A DNA stretch of 7,786 nt from an uncultured Granulicatella sp. (GCA_938017885.1 CALIJD010000228.1:1-7786); one strand, 5' to 3'; positions 1-7,249 are shown, numbered from the stretch's first letter. Numbers and translations are program-made. Notes: a model not told the origin generated them from the letters alone.

Positions 1-387
1 CTCATCAGTAATAGGGAGAGTACTGGGAGGTTTGATGACAAGAATAAGGAGTCGGAAAATTACAAAGTAGGAAGCTATGCTATTTCTAGAGAGGCAGATG
101 ATTATCTTAGAGACGAAGAAATGAAGAGGCCAGAAATAGTAGCTTTGATAAAAGAGGAGCTTCTAAAGCTCGATCCTCAAGCATTTACTGAGAAGGGGAA
201 AATTCGTTCTTACAAGGTTAATGTTGATAAAATGCCATCTGTACATGATAGGGGCCTTGATTCTGAGCTTTTGATTAATGGGGCTGAAAACTTGAGAATG
301 AAATTCACGATTATAAAAAAAGACGGAAAGTATGAATTTGGTGGTGGGTTTACTTATGAAGAGTTAGATAAGTTCTTGAAACAGTAA
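1..387 (+). CDS. Partial small protein, DUF1310-like C-terminus (5' end outside window)
   Basis: The frame that ends at the TAA at 385-387 is open without a stop back to base 1, giving 128 visible codons. The only ATG in it is at 121 and has no convincing ribosome binding site, and there is no GTG or TTG upstream in frame, so the gene very probably starts before the window. The C-terminal part (from about codon 41) has the pattern LDPQAFTEKGKIRSYKV, then a beta-rich stretch and a closing GGGFTYEEL. This is how I remember the small DUF1310 proteins of streptococci and lactobacilli, whose function is unknown; many carry an N-terminal membrane anchor, which would lie outside the window here. The first ~40 residues are polar and charged (RESTGRFDDKNKESENY) and could be a linker or the tail of a larger protein. 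The gene is followed by a strong terminator. The family assignment is from memory and is moderate to weak; that the frame is coding is more certain. Confidence 0.6.
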   Translation, partial: LISNRESTGRFDDKNKESENYKVGSYAISREADDYLRDEEMKRPEIVALIKEELLKLDPQAFTEKGKIRSYKVNVDKMPSVHDRGLDSELLINGAENLRMKFTIIKKDGKYEFGGGFTYEELDKFLKQ

Positions 388-422
388 TCCGTGATGTGCC
401 ACAAAAATTAATTAAATCACCC

Positions 423-453
423 GAACCTAGCAGTAATGCTAGGTTCTTTTTTT
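423..453 (+). terminator. Intrinsic terminator after the DUF1310-like gene
   Basis: A perfect 10-bp stem (GAACCTAGCA / TGCTAGGTTC) with a GTAA tetraloop is followed at once by seven T residues. This is a textbook rho-independent terminator. It separates the left-edge gene from the next transcription unit. Confidence 0.93.
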
Positions 454-487
454 GTTTGCGCGTATAGTAAAAACGCTGTGGGAGAAG

Positions 488-493
488 TATAAT
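488..493 (+). promoter_or_regulatory. Possible -10 element for the 540-2140 gene run
   Basis: A perfect TATAAT hexamer lies between the upstream terminator and the membrane protein gene, which is where a promoter is needed. No good -35 is seen at 16-18 bp (TAGTAA at 465-470 is poor) and there is no TG extension. It is therefore a candidate only, supported mainly by position. Confidence 0.38.
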
Positions 494-539
494 AAAGATG
501 AGTTCAGGAATCCGTTTTTAGGGAGAGGGGTTGTTGGAA

Positions 540-890
540 ATGAGTCAAAAAGTTAGAGAAATTGTTAATATAGTATTTGGGTTCATCAGTGGAGTGAATG
601 CCATCTATCAGCTACTATTTCGTCAAGATATCGCGCTGTTTATTGTGAATGCGATAGTTGTTAGTGCTGTCTTTTATTCTTGGTTGAATCGGGATAATCC
701 AGAACAGCTCAAGAAGATGAATCGCGGAGGGGCTGCTATTTTGATTTTAATAGTCGCTTCAATCGCTTTTGCCTTGATCATGAATCATTTCTTTGGGTTT
801 GAGCAATGGGAGTCTTGGCAAAAATCCGTCGTTAGAGTCACGTTTGTCTTTGGGTTAGTGACGGTAGTGAATCGATATTTTAAAAAATAA
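540..890 (+). CDS. Small four-helix membrane protein of unknown function
   Basis: I do not recognise this protein. It is about 116 residues and almost entirely hydrophobic helices: roughly 9-27, 31-49, 64-85 and 95-113, counted from ATG 540. A polar loop (NRDNPEQLKKMNRGG) joins helices 2 and 3, and the C-terminus is basic (NRYFKK). The start is uncertain: TTG codons at 531 and 534 are in frame with ATG 540. The purine-rich sequence AGGGAGAGGGG at 520-530 sits too close to TTG 531, but suits ATG 540 or, using its 5' part, TTG 534. ATG 540 is preferred. The stop is 21 nt before the esterase start, so the two are probably co-transcribed. No transporter, enzyme or toxin motif is visible; a small integral membrane protein is all that can be said. 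Confidence 0.75.
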   Translation: MSQKVREIVNIVFGFISGVNAIYQLLFRQDIALFIVNAIVVSAVFYSWLNRDNPEQLKKMNRGGAAILILIVASIAFALIMNHFFGFEQWESWQKSVVRVTFVFGLVTVVNRYFKK

Positions 891-911
891 TAGTTTTTAT
901 GGAGGCGTCAT

Positions 912-1727
912 ATGGCACTTTTACATGTTTCATTTTTTTCAAAAACATTAATGAGAACAATCCCCTTGTCAGTCTACTTACCTAGCGATGCGGTGGATTT
1001 TAATAATCAGTATCTTTCGGAAGGTCTCTATAAAGCATTGATTCTTCTACATGGCGTTATGGGGAGCGAACAAGATTGGGTCAATCAGACGCGAATTCTT
1101 CGATACGCAAAAGAGAAGAATCTCGTCCTCATCATGCCTTCGGGGGAAAATCATTTCTACGTAGATCAACCATGGAACTATACGAACTATGGAGAATTTA
1201 TCGGGGTGGAGCTTCCAGAAATCTCACGCCGAATGTTTCCAATTTCTCGAAAACGGGAAGACTTAGGGATTGCCGGTCTTTCGATGGGTGGATACGGGGC
1301 ACTTCGAAACGGCATCAAATATCAAGATACCTTTAGCGTGATAGCTTCTTTTTCGGGCGCCATTTATAAAAATGCATTACCCTTCGAAGAGGATAGTGGT
1401 TCTCCATTTTTCTTAACAACTCGATACGCTAAATCGATTTTCAAAGACCAAGACTATTATGATTCGCACGGAAATCAGTTGTTTAAAGCGATAGAAAAAG
1501 TCGAGAATCCTTCCAATTTAAAAATATTTATGACTTGTGGAACCGAGGATTGGCTTCTGGATAAAAGTCGTGAATTCAGTCGATTTCTATTTGAAAAAGG
1601 TGTCCCTGTCATCTATAAAGAAAAAGTGGCGGACACGAATGGGATTTCTGGGATTGGTCCATCAAAGAGTTTTTGGATTGGTGGATTCCAGAAGATGCAG
1701 ATCAAGGCGTGTCTAGCGGGAATGTAA
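912..1727 (+). CDS. EstA-like alpha/beta-hydrolase esterase, 3' end frameshifted
   Basis: Putative esterase of the EstA (tributyrin esterase) / S-formylglutathione hydrolase-like family (PF00756 type), expected to hydrolyse short-chain carboxylic esters. The start is firm: GGAGG at 901-905 is 6 nt before ATG 912. Visible family features are the oxyanion-hole strand LILLHGVMGSE (about 43-53), the WNYTNY segment (88-93), the nucleophile elbow GLSMGGYGA with Ser124, and TCGTEDWLLD carrying the probable acidic residue Asp213. There is no signal peptide, so it should act in the cytoplasm. The third catalytic residue is missing from this frame: after about residue 238 the sequence loses family character (ADTNGISGIGPSKSF...) and stops at 1727. 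The -1 frame encodes the proper ending GGHEWDFWDW to a TGA at 1739-1741. As written, the product has no catalytic His and is probably inactive, so the locus is either a recent pseudogene or carries a one-base sequence error. Confidence 0.88.
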   Translation: MALLHVSFFSKTLMRTIPLSVYLPSDAVDFNNQYLSEGLYKALILLHGVMGSEQDWVNQTRILRYAKEKNLVLIMPSGENHFYVDQPWNYTNYGEFIGVELPEISRRMFPISRKREDLGIAGLSMGGYGALRNGIKYQDTFSVIASFSGAIYKNALPFEEDSGSPFFLTTRYAKSIFKDQDYYDSHGNQLFKAIEKVENPSNLKIFMTCGTEDWLLDKSREFSRFLFEKGVPVIYKEKVADTNGISGIGPSKSFWIGGFQKMQIKACLAGM

Positions 1728-1741
1728 AAGGAGAACGTTGA
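1626..1741 (+). pseudogene. Displaced C-terminus of the esterase in the -1 frame
   Basis: Read from 1628 as GGC GGA CAC GAA TGG, this frame gives GGHEWDFWDWSIKEFLDWW, then a short tail ending in NVKGER and TGA at 1739-1741. The G-G-H-E-W-D-x-W pattern is the catalytic-His block of EstA-type esterases. Joining it to the upstream frame needs one extra base between about 1617 and 1631. The simplest place is the A5 run at 1621-1625: with six A residues the join would read YKEKSGGHEW and the full protein would be 276 residues with His at about 242. The corrected stop lies 21 nt before the next gene, a normal operon spacing. No classical -1 slippery heptamer is present: the zero-frame codons are GAA AAA GTG. 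Confidence 0.87.
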
Positions 1742-1762
1742 GAATTTTTCGGAGGAGATGAA

Positions 1763-2140
1763 ATGAAGAAAATCATTGCTACGTTGATAGCATTTATGAT
1801 TTGTATAGGATTAATTTTGAGTATGTTTCAAAAAGATAGTGCGAAATTATCTAAAGAGACACAAAATGAGATTGTGCGTACAATTATTTCTAATTATAAC
1901 GATATAGAATCCATCGAGTTTAATAATTATACCTATGACTCAAAAGTGGGAGAATATCGAATTTTATTTACGGTGAATGGATACGAAAATGGGCTGTCTT
2001 TTTCAACCAAAGAAAACATGAATCAATTGCCTAGTGACATTGGATTAAATCCAGTGAATGTCTTTGGAGCTTACAAAAAGAATCCATCGAGTTTTAATGA
2101 AGATGAATTGAAACGTGTTACTGTTAAATATTTTGAATAA
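1763..2140 (+). CDS. Small signal-anchored extracytoplasmic protein, unknown function
   Basis: 125 residues. GGAGGAG at 1751-1757 is 5 nt before ATG 1763, which fixes the start. The N-terminus is MKK followed by a single hydrophobic segment at about 4-22 (IIATLIAFMICIGLILSMF). The rest is hydrophilic, which indicates an N-in/C-out anchor or uncleaved signal. The only Cys (position 14) lies inside the helix and lacks a lipobox, so it is not a lipoprotein. The outer part alternates short predicted strands (IEFNNYTYDSKVGEYRILF, then TVNGYENGLSFST), a compact mixed fold reminiscent of small DUF families common in Lactobacillales. I cannot assign one. The gene is AT-rich and follows the corrected esterase end by 21 nt, so it probably belongs to the same transcript. 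No terminator is seen between it and the valS leader. Confidence 0.8.
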   Translation: MKKIIATLIAFMICIGLILSMFQKDSAKLSKETQNEIVRTIISNYNDIESIEFNNYTYDSKVGEYRILFTVNGYENGLSFSTKENMNQLPSDIGLNPVNVFGAYKKNPSSFNEDELKRVTVKYFE

Positions 2141-2189
2141 GAATTTTTAATAAACAATTGGCGAAAAAATGTACTATAGCGCGATATTG

Positions 2190-2218
2190 TTGCAAGCGTC
2201 GGGTTTGAATGGTAGAAT
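2190..2218 (+). promoter_or_regulatory. Promoter of the valS T-box transcript
   Basis: TTGCAA (2190-2195) and TAGAAT (2213-2218) are separated by exactly 17 bp. The -10 matches the sigma-A consensus at five of six bases. Transcription would start near 2225, just before the base of T-box Stem I, as expected for a leader-controlled aminoacyl-tRNA synthetase gene. Confidence 0.8.
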
Positions 2219-2230
2219 ATTTTGTATATT

Positions 2231-2466
2231 AGAGCGATGAACAAGAGGAGTAAAATGACTTTGTTTACGAGCGAGGGAAGACTTGGTGCAACTTCCTAGC
2301 AGATTCATTTGAAGGTAGCTTGTGAGCTTACTCTACGAAAAGAAGTAATAGAGTACGGAGACGACACTTCGTTACCAACATCGAGGCGTAATAAATGATT
2401 ACGCGAATATTAGGTGGTACCACGAATTTAATCGTCCTATGGAGAGTGTCTTCATAGGATTTTTTT
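2231..2466 (+). promoter_or_regulatory. T-box riboswitch (tRNA-Val sensing) controlling valS
   Basis: All parts of a T-box leader can be traced. The Stem I base pairs ACAAG (2241-2245) with CTTGT (2319-2323). An AGTA motif (2249-2252) faces GAAG-GTA, placing a GUA valine codon as specifier at 2315-2317. The middle of Stem I pairs AAATGA (2253-2258) with TCATTT (2305-2310), and the distal arm GGAAG/CTTCC (2276-2280/2292-2296) carries the conserved TTGGTGCAA-type loop. Stem II is TACTCT/AGAGTA (2329-2334/2350-2355), an ACGA/TCGT element (2361-2372) is at the IIA/B position, and Stem III is GCGTAAT/ATTACGC (2386-2404). The T-box sequence AGGTGGTACCACG (2412-2424) contains TGGT, complementary to a tRNA ending ACCA. 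In the antiterminator AGG (2412-2414) pairs with CCT (2436-2438) and ACG (2422-2424) with CGT (2433-2435). Uncharged tRNA-Val should stabilise it and permit valS transcription. Confidence 0.95.
2435..2466 (+). terminator. T-box attenuator terminator before valS
   Basis: TCCTATG (2435-2441) pairs with CATAGGA (2453-2459), with a further AGA/TCT pairing inside the loop, and seven T residues follow (2460-2466). The 5' arm shares bases 2435-2438 with the antiterminator, so the two structures are mutually exclusive. It would also catch read-through from the upstream gene run, which has no terminator of its own. Confidence 0.92.
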
Positions 2467-2500
2467 ATTGGACACAAACAAGATACAAGGAGGAAAATCA

Positions 2501-5143
2501 ATGGCTAAAGAAATGTCATCTAAGTTTCAACCACAAGAAGTTGAAGCTGGTAAATATCAATGGTGGGTTGATTCAGGCGTCTTCCATCCAAACGAAGATC
2601 CAAACGCTGAACCTTATTCAATCGTTATCCCGCCACCAAACGTAACAGGGAAATTACACTTAGGACATGCTTGGGATGTAACGTTACAAGACATGATTAT
2701 CCGTCAAAAACGCATGCAAGGGTTCGACACTTTATGGTTACCAGGGATGGACCATGCCGGTATCGCAACTCAAGCAAAAGTAGAAGAAAAATTACGCGGT
2801 GAAGGATTGTCTCGTTATGACCTTGGCCGTGAGAAGTTCCTTGAACAAACATGGGAATGGAAGGAAGAATATGCCAGCCATATCCGTGAACAATGGGCAA
2901 AAATGGGGATTTCTGTAGACTACCGCAGAGAGCGTTTCACATTAGATAAAGGGTTATCTGACGCCGTGAAGAAAGTCTTCGTTACTTTATACGAAAAAGG
3001 CTTAATTTACCGTGGTGAGTACATCATCAACTGGGACCCTAAAGCCAAAACATCATTATCCGATATCGAAGTTATCCATAAAGACGTTGAAGGTGCGTTC
3101 TATCATATGAACTATCCTCTAGCAGACGGAAGTGGATTCCTAGAAATCGCAACGACTCGTCCAGAAACACTTCTTGGAGATACAGCTGTTGCGGTTCACC
3201 CAGACGATGAACGTTACCAAGCGCTTATCGGTAAAACAGTTATCTTGCCGTTAGTGAACCGTGAAATTCCAATCATCGCTGACGAATACGTAGAGCAAGA
3301 TTTCGGAACAGGGGTTGTAAAAATCACTCCAGCGCATGACCCGAACGACTTTGAAGTAGGGAACCGTCATAACTTACCACGTATTAACGTGATGAACGAT
3401 GATGCGACAATGAATGAGTTAGCAGGTAAATACGAAGGCATGGACCGCTTTGCTGCGCGTAAAGCCATCGTGAAAGATTTAGAAGAAGCTGGCCTTCTTG
3501 TGAAAATCGAAAAACATTTACACAGCGTTGGTCACTCAGAACGTACAGATGTTGTTGTTGAACCACGTCTTTCAAAACAATGGTTCGTAAAAATGGGACC
3601 TTTGGCAGAGCAAGCCATCAATGCGCAACGCGAAGAAGGCGACAATACTGTAAACTTCTACCCACCACGTTTCAATGATGCGTACTTACGTTGGATGGAA
3701 AACATTCACGACTGGGTAATTTCACGTCAATTATGGTGGGGACACCAAATCCCAGCTTGGTATCATAAAGAAACAGGCGAAGTATACGTAGGCATGGAAG
3801 CACCAAGCGACATCGAAAACTGGACACAAGATCCAGACGTATTAGATACTTGGTTCTCATCTGCGTTATGGCCATTTTCAACAATGGGTTGGCCAGACGA
3901 AGAAGCAGCTGACTACAAACGTTACTATCCAACAAACACACTTGTAACAGGATACGACATCCTTACTTTCTGGGTAAGCCGTATGATGTTCCAAGGGTTA
4001 GAATTTACAGGGAAACGTCCATTCAAGAACGTTTTAATCCACGGATTGATTCGTGACAGCCAAGGACGTAAGATGAGTAAGTCTCTTGGAAACGGGGTTG
4101 ACCCAATGGAAGTGATCGAGCAATATGGTGCCGATGCGCTTCGTTGGTTCTTAGCAAACGGTTCTGCTCCAGGGCAAGACGTTCGTTACTCAACAGATAA
4201 GATGGATGCTGCATGGAACTTCATCAACAAGATTTGGAACGCAAGCCGTTACGCGTTAATGAACGTGGGCGACTTAACTGTGGACCAAGTGGACATCACT
4301 GGTGAGAAGACTCTTGCGGACAAATGGATTTTAACACGCTTGAATCAAACAATTGGCAAAGTGACAGAACTCTTCGAGAAATTCGAATTCGGTGAAGCAG
4401 GACGTCTCCTATATCGCTTCATCTGGGATGATTTCTGTGACTGGTACATCGAAATGTCGAAAGAAACATTAGCAGGGGACGACGAAGCTGCAAAATTAAC
4501 AACACGTAGCATTCTTGTATATGTATTAGACAACACATTACGTCTATTACATCCAATCATGCCTTTCGTGACAGAAGAAATCTGGCAATCTGTTCCTCAC
4601 GTTGGGGAATCATTAGTGGTAGCCACTTACCCAACAGTTCACCCAGAACAAATGGACGAACAAGCAGCCGAAGAAATGGAATTCTTAATGGACTTCATCC
4701 GTTCAGTACGTACCGTTCGTAACGAAATGAACACCCCATTATCAAAACCAATTAACATCATTGCGAAAGTGAGTGACGCAGCTCACTACGCGATCTTGAA
4801 AGAAAACGAATCTTACATTGCACGCTTCTCAAATCCAGAAGAATTCGTGTATGGTGAAGACGTTGAAGCGCCATCTGACGCGGTAACTTCGGTAATCACA
4901 GGTGCTGAAATTTACTTACCATTAGCAGGGTTAATCAACATCGAAGACGAAATTGCTCGTCTTGAAAAAGAAGCAGAGAAATTGCAACAAGAAGTGGATC
5001 GTGTCGAGAAGAAATTATCGAACGAGAAATTTGTGGCAAAAGCTCCTGCAGCTGTTGTTGAAGCTGAACGTGCAAAAGGTGCGGACTATCAAGCACAACG
5101 TGAAGCAGTGTTAGAACGTATCGCAACATTGAAGAAAATCTAA
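2501..5143 (+). CDS. valS: Valyl-tRNA synthetase
   Basis: Class I aminoacyl-tRNA synthetase that charges tRNA-Val with valine in the cytoplasm. Its 880 residues are the normal bacterial length. ATG 2501 is chosen because AAGGAGG (2487-2493) lies 7 nt upstream. The frame extends back to a TTG at 2468, but that codon touches the attenuator T-run and has no ribosome binding site. Signature blocks are [12 protein letters not shown] (HIGH motif, 53-56), [19 protein letters not shown] opening the editing (CP1) domain from 218, [10 protein letters not shown] (412-421), [11 protein letters not shown] (449-459) and [14 protein letters not shown] (KMSKS, 524-528). The anticodon-binding helices start near 572 ([13 protein letters not shown]). 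A charged C-terminal coiled coil from about 811 ([15 protein letters not shown]...) is the arm typical of ValRS. Expression should rise under valine or charged tRNA-Val shortage through the T-box. All catalytic motifs look intact. Confidence 0.98.
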   Translation: MAKEMSSKFQPQEVEAGKYQWWVDSGVFHPNEDPNAEPYSIVIPPPNVTGKLHLGHAWDVTLQDMIIRQKRMQGFDTLWLPGMDHAGIATQAKVEEKLRGEGLSRYDLGREKFLEQTWEWKEEYASHIREQWAKMGISVDYRRERFTLDKGLSDAVKKVFVTLYEKGLIYRGEYIINWDPKAKTSLSDIEVIHKDVEGAFYHMNYPLADGSGFLEIATTRPETLLGDTAVAVHPDDERYQALIGKTVILPLVNREIPIIADEYVEQDFGTGVVKITPAHDPNDFEVGNRHNLPRINVMNDDATMNELAGKYEGMDRFAARKAIVKDLEEAGLLVKIEKHLHSVGHSERTDVVVEPRLSKQWFVKMGPLAEQAINAQREEGDNTVNFYPPRFNDAYLRWMENIHDWVISRQLWWGHQIPAWYHKETGEVYVGMEAPSDIENWTQDPDVLDTWFSSALWPFSTMGWPDEEAADYKRYYPTNTLVTGYDILTFWVSRMMFQGLEFTGKRPFKNVLIHGLIRDSQGRKMSKSLGNGVDPMEVIEQYGADALRWFLANGSAPGQDVRYSTDKMDAAWNFINKIWNASRYALMNVGDLTVDQVDITGEKTLADKWILTRLNQTIGKVTELFEKFEFGEAGRLLYRFIWDDFCDWYIEMSKETLAGDDEAAKLTTRSILVYVLDNTLRLLHPIMPFVTEEIWQSVPHVGESLVVATYPTVHPEQMDEQAAEEMEFLMDFIRSVRTVRNEMNTPLSKPINIIAKVSDAAHYAILKENESYIARFSNPEEFVYGEDVEAPSDAVTSVITGAEIYLPLAGLINIEDEIARLEKEAEKLQQEVDRVEKKLSNEKFVAKAPAAVVEAERAKGADYQAQREAVLERIATLKKI

Positions 5144-5160
5144 TCCGTTGTAACGGTGGG

Positions 5161-5192
5161 GAGAGCGTATGAAGTGTCATGCGCTCTCTTTT
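5161..5192 (+). terminator. Terminator after valS
   Basis: GAGAGCGTATGA pairs with TCATGCGCTCTC across an AGTG loop: a 12-bp stem with one G-U pair, followed by four T residues. The stem is strong but the U tract is short, so some read-through into folC is possible. Confidence 0.85.
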
Positions 5193-5215
5193 GTATGTTA
5201 CGGTGGACAATTTTC

Positions 5216-5224
5216 TGTTATGAT
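5216..5224 (+). promoter_or_regulatory. Extended -10 promoter for folC
   Basis: TGTTATGAT is an extended -10 (TG-n-TATGAT, five of six bases of the hexamer matching). It lies between the valS terminator and folC, with transcription expected to start near 5231. No good -35 is spaced 16-18 bp upstream; TGGACA at 5204-5209 is too close (9 bp) to pair with it. Confidence 0.55.
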
Positions 5225-5250
5225 AAATGAGGAAAACAGGAGGTGAGTGA

Positions 5251-6522
5251 ATGATTCAAGAGTGGTTAAAAAAGAGCGAGAGTATTCCGCGTAAACATGG
5301 ATTGTACCGCATGGAGGCTATCCTAGAAGCGCTTGGAAATCCAGAACGTGAATTGAAGAGTATTCATATTGCTGGGACGAATGGAAAAGGGTCTACAGCT
5401 GCGATGATCACAGCCTTTGCGAAGGCGCATGGATTGCGAGTAGGGACATTCACTTCACCGCATATGGACAGTATTAGGGAACGAATCCAGCTAGACGGAG
5501 TACCTCTTGAAGAAGAGCCGTTCTGGCAAGCCGCATCAGTGGTAAGAGAGGTGGAGAGGTGCTTATTCGAAGAGTGGGGAGCCTTTAACTATTTTGAGAT
5601 TTTAACGGCGATGATGTTTGTCGTCTTTCAACAGGAAGCCGTCGACCTTGCGATTATTGAAGTCGGGATTGGTGGTCTGTTGGATAATACGAATGTTGGG
5701 CATCCACTCGTCAGCGTCATTACGACGATTGGGTTGGACCATCAAGACTTACTCGGAAGTACGTTGGTAGAAATTACGGCTCAAAAAGCAGGGATTATTA
5801 AGGCTGGGCAGCAAGTGGTTGTCGGGCCAGTTACGCGTGAATGTATGGATGTGATACGTAGTACCGCTAGTAAACAAGGCGCAACAGTGCAGGCGTTTGG
5901 GGAGGATTTCTCACTAGTAGAAGATTCGTATCAAGATGGAGCGTTCACGATTTCGCTGGAACAGTTAGCCCTCAAAGGAGCCTTCCAAAAGGAGAATGCG
6001 ACTGTTGCAATTCGAGCATTTCGTGCATGGATGGAAGCTACTAGAAGAAGTGTGCAGGCCGAATTCATCGTGGCGGCCCTACGAGTGGTTTCATGGCCAG
6101 GACGCATGGAAGTGTTGCAAGAAACACCACTTGTGATCATTGATGGAGCCCATAATTTACCAGCCATCCAGCGACTCATACAAAACATGACGGATCGCAT
6201 TGGAAAGAAACAGACGCTGTTATTTAGCGCGCTCACTCGAAAGGATAGTCAACAGATGCTTCTAAGATTGCAGGAAGCTCTTCCTAATGTGAATATCATC
6301 TTGACGAGTTTCCATCCTTCAAAGGGACAGTCGATTGCTAGAAGTGATGTAGAAATGGTTCTAGAGTTTTCTCAGATTTCCTATGAAGAAAGCTTTGAAG
6401 ACGTCATCGAACGGTTTGCCCGCTCGACAGATGATAAGAGCGAATTATGGGTGACGGGCTCTCTCTATTTTATCGCTGAAGTTCGTCATTGGTGGAACAA
6501 CCGCAAGCCTAAAGAAGAGTAG
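5251..6522 (+). CDS. folC: Bifunctional folylpolyglutamate synthase / dihydrofolate synthase
   Basis: Mur-ligase-like ATP-dependent enzyme. It adds L-glutamate to tetrahydrofolates, giving polyglutamates retained in the cell, and in many bacteria also to dihydropteroate. The start ATG 5251 has AGGAGG at 5238-5243, 7 nt away. Of its 423 residues the recognisable parts are HIAGTNGKGST (P-loop, 39-49), FTSPHMDSIRERI (67-79), EVGIGGLLDNTNV (137-149), TTIGLDHQDLLG (158-169), QKAGIIKAG (178-186, the region of the conserved active-site lysine), WPGRMEV (282-288) and IIDGAHN (296-302, start of the C-terminal ligase domain). Length and motif order are normal for FolC. Whether it has both activities or only the folylpolyglutamate one cannot be told from sequence. 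It is separated from valS by a terminator but sits 43 nt before radC, so folC-radC is probably one transcript. Confidence 0.96.
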   Translation: MIQEWLKKSESIPRKHGLYRMEAILEALGNPERELKSIHIAGTNGKGSTAAMITAFAKAHGLRVGTFTSPHMDSIRERIQLDGVPLEEEPFWQAASVVREVERCLFEEWGAFNYFEILTAMMFVVFQQEAVDLAIIEVGIGGLLDNTNVGHPLVSVITTIGLDHQDLLGSTLVEITAQKAGIIKAGQQVVVGPVTRECMDVIRSTASKQGATVQAFGEDFSLVEDSYQDGAFTISLEQLALKGAFQKENATVAIRAFRAWMEATRRSVQAEFIVAALRVVSWPGRMEVLQETPLVIIDGAHNLPAIQRLIQNMTDRIGKKQTLLFSALTRKDSQQMLLRLQEALPNVNIILTSFHPSKGQSIARSDVEMVLEFSQISYEESFEDVIERFARSTDDKSELWVTGSLYFIAEVRHWWNNRKPKEE

Positions 6523-6531
6523 ACATCGTAA

Positions 6532-6554
6532 CTCTTTGTAGAGAAAACAAAGAG
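6532..6554 (+). repeat. Inverted repeat overlapping the radC ribosome binding site
   Basis: CTCTTTGT (6532-6539) and ACAAAGAG (6547-6554) form a perfect 8-bp stem with a 7-nt loop. No T run follows, so it is not an ordinary terminator. The 3' arm includes AGAG of the radC Shine-Dalgarno AGAGGAAG (6551-6558), so the folded RNA would partly hide the ribosome binding site. Confidence 0.7.
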
Positions 6555-6565
6555 GAAGTGTCACA

Positions 6566-7249
6566 ATGATTGAATCAAAATTATTAGAAGTTCCGTTAAG
6601 CGCCATGCCACGAGAACGCCTCGAACGGTATGGCGCTAAAGTGCTTGAAACGCATGAATTATTAGCTATTTTACTACGGACAGGTTCTAAAGATTTGAAT
6701 GTATTACAATTATCCATTGTAGTTTTGAATACTTTTGAAGATTTGCATTCGTTAAAGATGGCGAGTCTGGACGAACTTATGCACATTAATGGGATTGGAA
6801 GAACGAAGGCGATTGAACTAAAGGCGGCCATTGAACTAGGAGCCAGACTAAACAAAGCTTCTCAGATGAAACTAGGGAAAATTACATCTTCTAAAATGGC
6901 GGGGCAGTGGATTGTAGAAGAGTTAAAAGATGCCTATCAAGAACATCTTGTAGCGCTCTACTTGAATACTAAGAATGAAGTGATAAAAAAGAAAATGATT
7001 TTCATTGGCGGATTGAATAGTGCTGTTGCTCATCCAAGGGAAATCTTTCGGGAAGCAGTGAGATATTCAGCTGCACGTGTCATCATTGGCCATAATCATC
7101 CGAGTGGAAACCCTGAACCATCTCAAGCAGATATTGATTTTACAAAAAGACTAATGGATTGTGGGGAATTGATGGGGATTGAACTGCTAGATCATTTTGT
7201 TGTGGGCGGAGATCGTTTTATTTCTTTGAAAGAATTTGGAGTTTTGTAA
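6566..7249 (+). CDS. radC: RadC/UPF0758 family protein with JAMM metalloprotease-like domain
   Basis: 227 residues, the usual RadC length. The start is ATG 6566 with AGAGGAAG at 6551-6558 upstream. The N-terminal half has the family opening MPRERLERYGAKVLETHELLAILLRTG in its usual place (14-40) and a helix-hairpin-helix segment INGIGRTKAIELKAA (74-88), a DNA-binding type motif. The C-terminal half is the JAB/MPN (JAMM) domain: QEHLVALYLNTKNEVI (125-140, conserved Glu126), then HNHPSGNPEPSQADI (176-190) holding the metal-ligand pattern HxH...S..D (His176, His178, Ser186, Asp189), and LLDHFVVGG followed by FISLKEFGVL at the end. All zinc-site residues are present. Despite the gene name, a role in DNA repair is not established for the family; biochemical function is unsettled. 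It is probably co-transcribed with folC. Confidence 0.96.
   Translation: MIESKLLEVPLSAMPRERLERYGAKVLETHELLAILLRTGSKDLNVLQLSIVVLNTFEDLHSLKMASLDELMHINGIGRTKAIELKAAIELGARLNKASQMKLGKITSSKMAGQWIVEELKDAYQEHLVALYLNTKNEVIKKKMIFIGGLNSAVAHPREIFREAVRYSAARVIIGHNHPSGNPEPSQADIDFTKRLMDCGELMGIELLDHFVVGGDRFISLKEFGVL

Noticed and set aside
35..70. Short frame from ATG 35 behind GGGAGG
   Set aside because: It stops after 11 codons and overlaps the longer open frame that runs through the left edge.
1076..1336. 86-residue open frame inside the esterase gene
   Set aside because: It lies wholly within the stretch coding for the esterase core including GLSMGG; no start signal of its own.
1617..1628. Programmed -1 frameshift in the esterase
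   Set aside because: The zero-frame codons GAA AAA GTG do not form an X-XXY-YYZ heptamer, and no stimulatory stem-loop was evident. A one-base indel in the A run is simpler.
2439..2645. 68-residue open frame overlapping the T-box and the valS 5' end
   Set aside because: It starts inside the attenuator hairpin and overlaps valS in another frame; it is a shadow of valS.
5153..5206. Direct repeat ACGGTGG (5153-5159 and 5200-5206) flanking the valS terminator
   Set aside because: Only 7 bp, one pair, with no associated element; compatible with chance.
5204..5224. TGGACA as -35 of the folC promoter
   Set aside because: The spacing to TATGAT is only 9 bp, far too short; the extended -10 explains the site better.
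6445..6855. 136-residue minus-strand frame across the folC-radC junction
   Set aside because: It is antisense to two clear genes, has no ribosome binding site or family character, and is Ser-rich as complement shadows often are.
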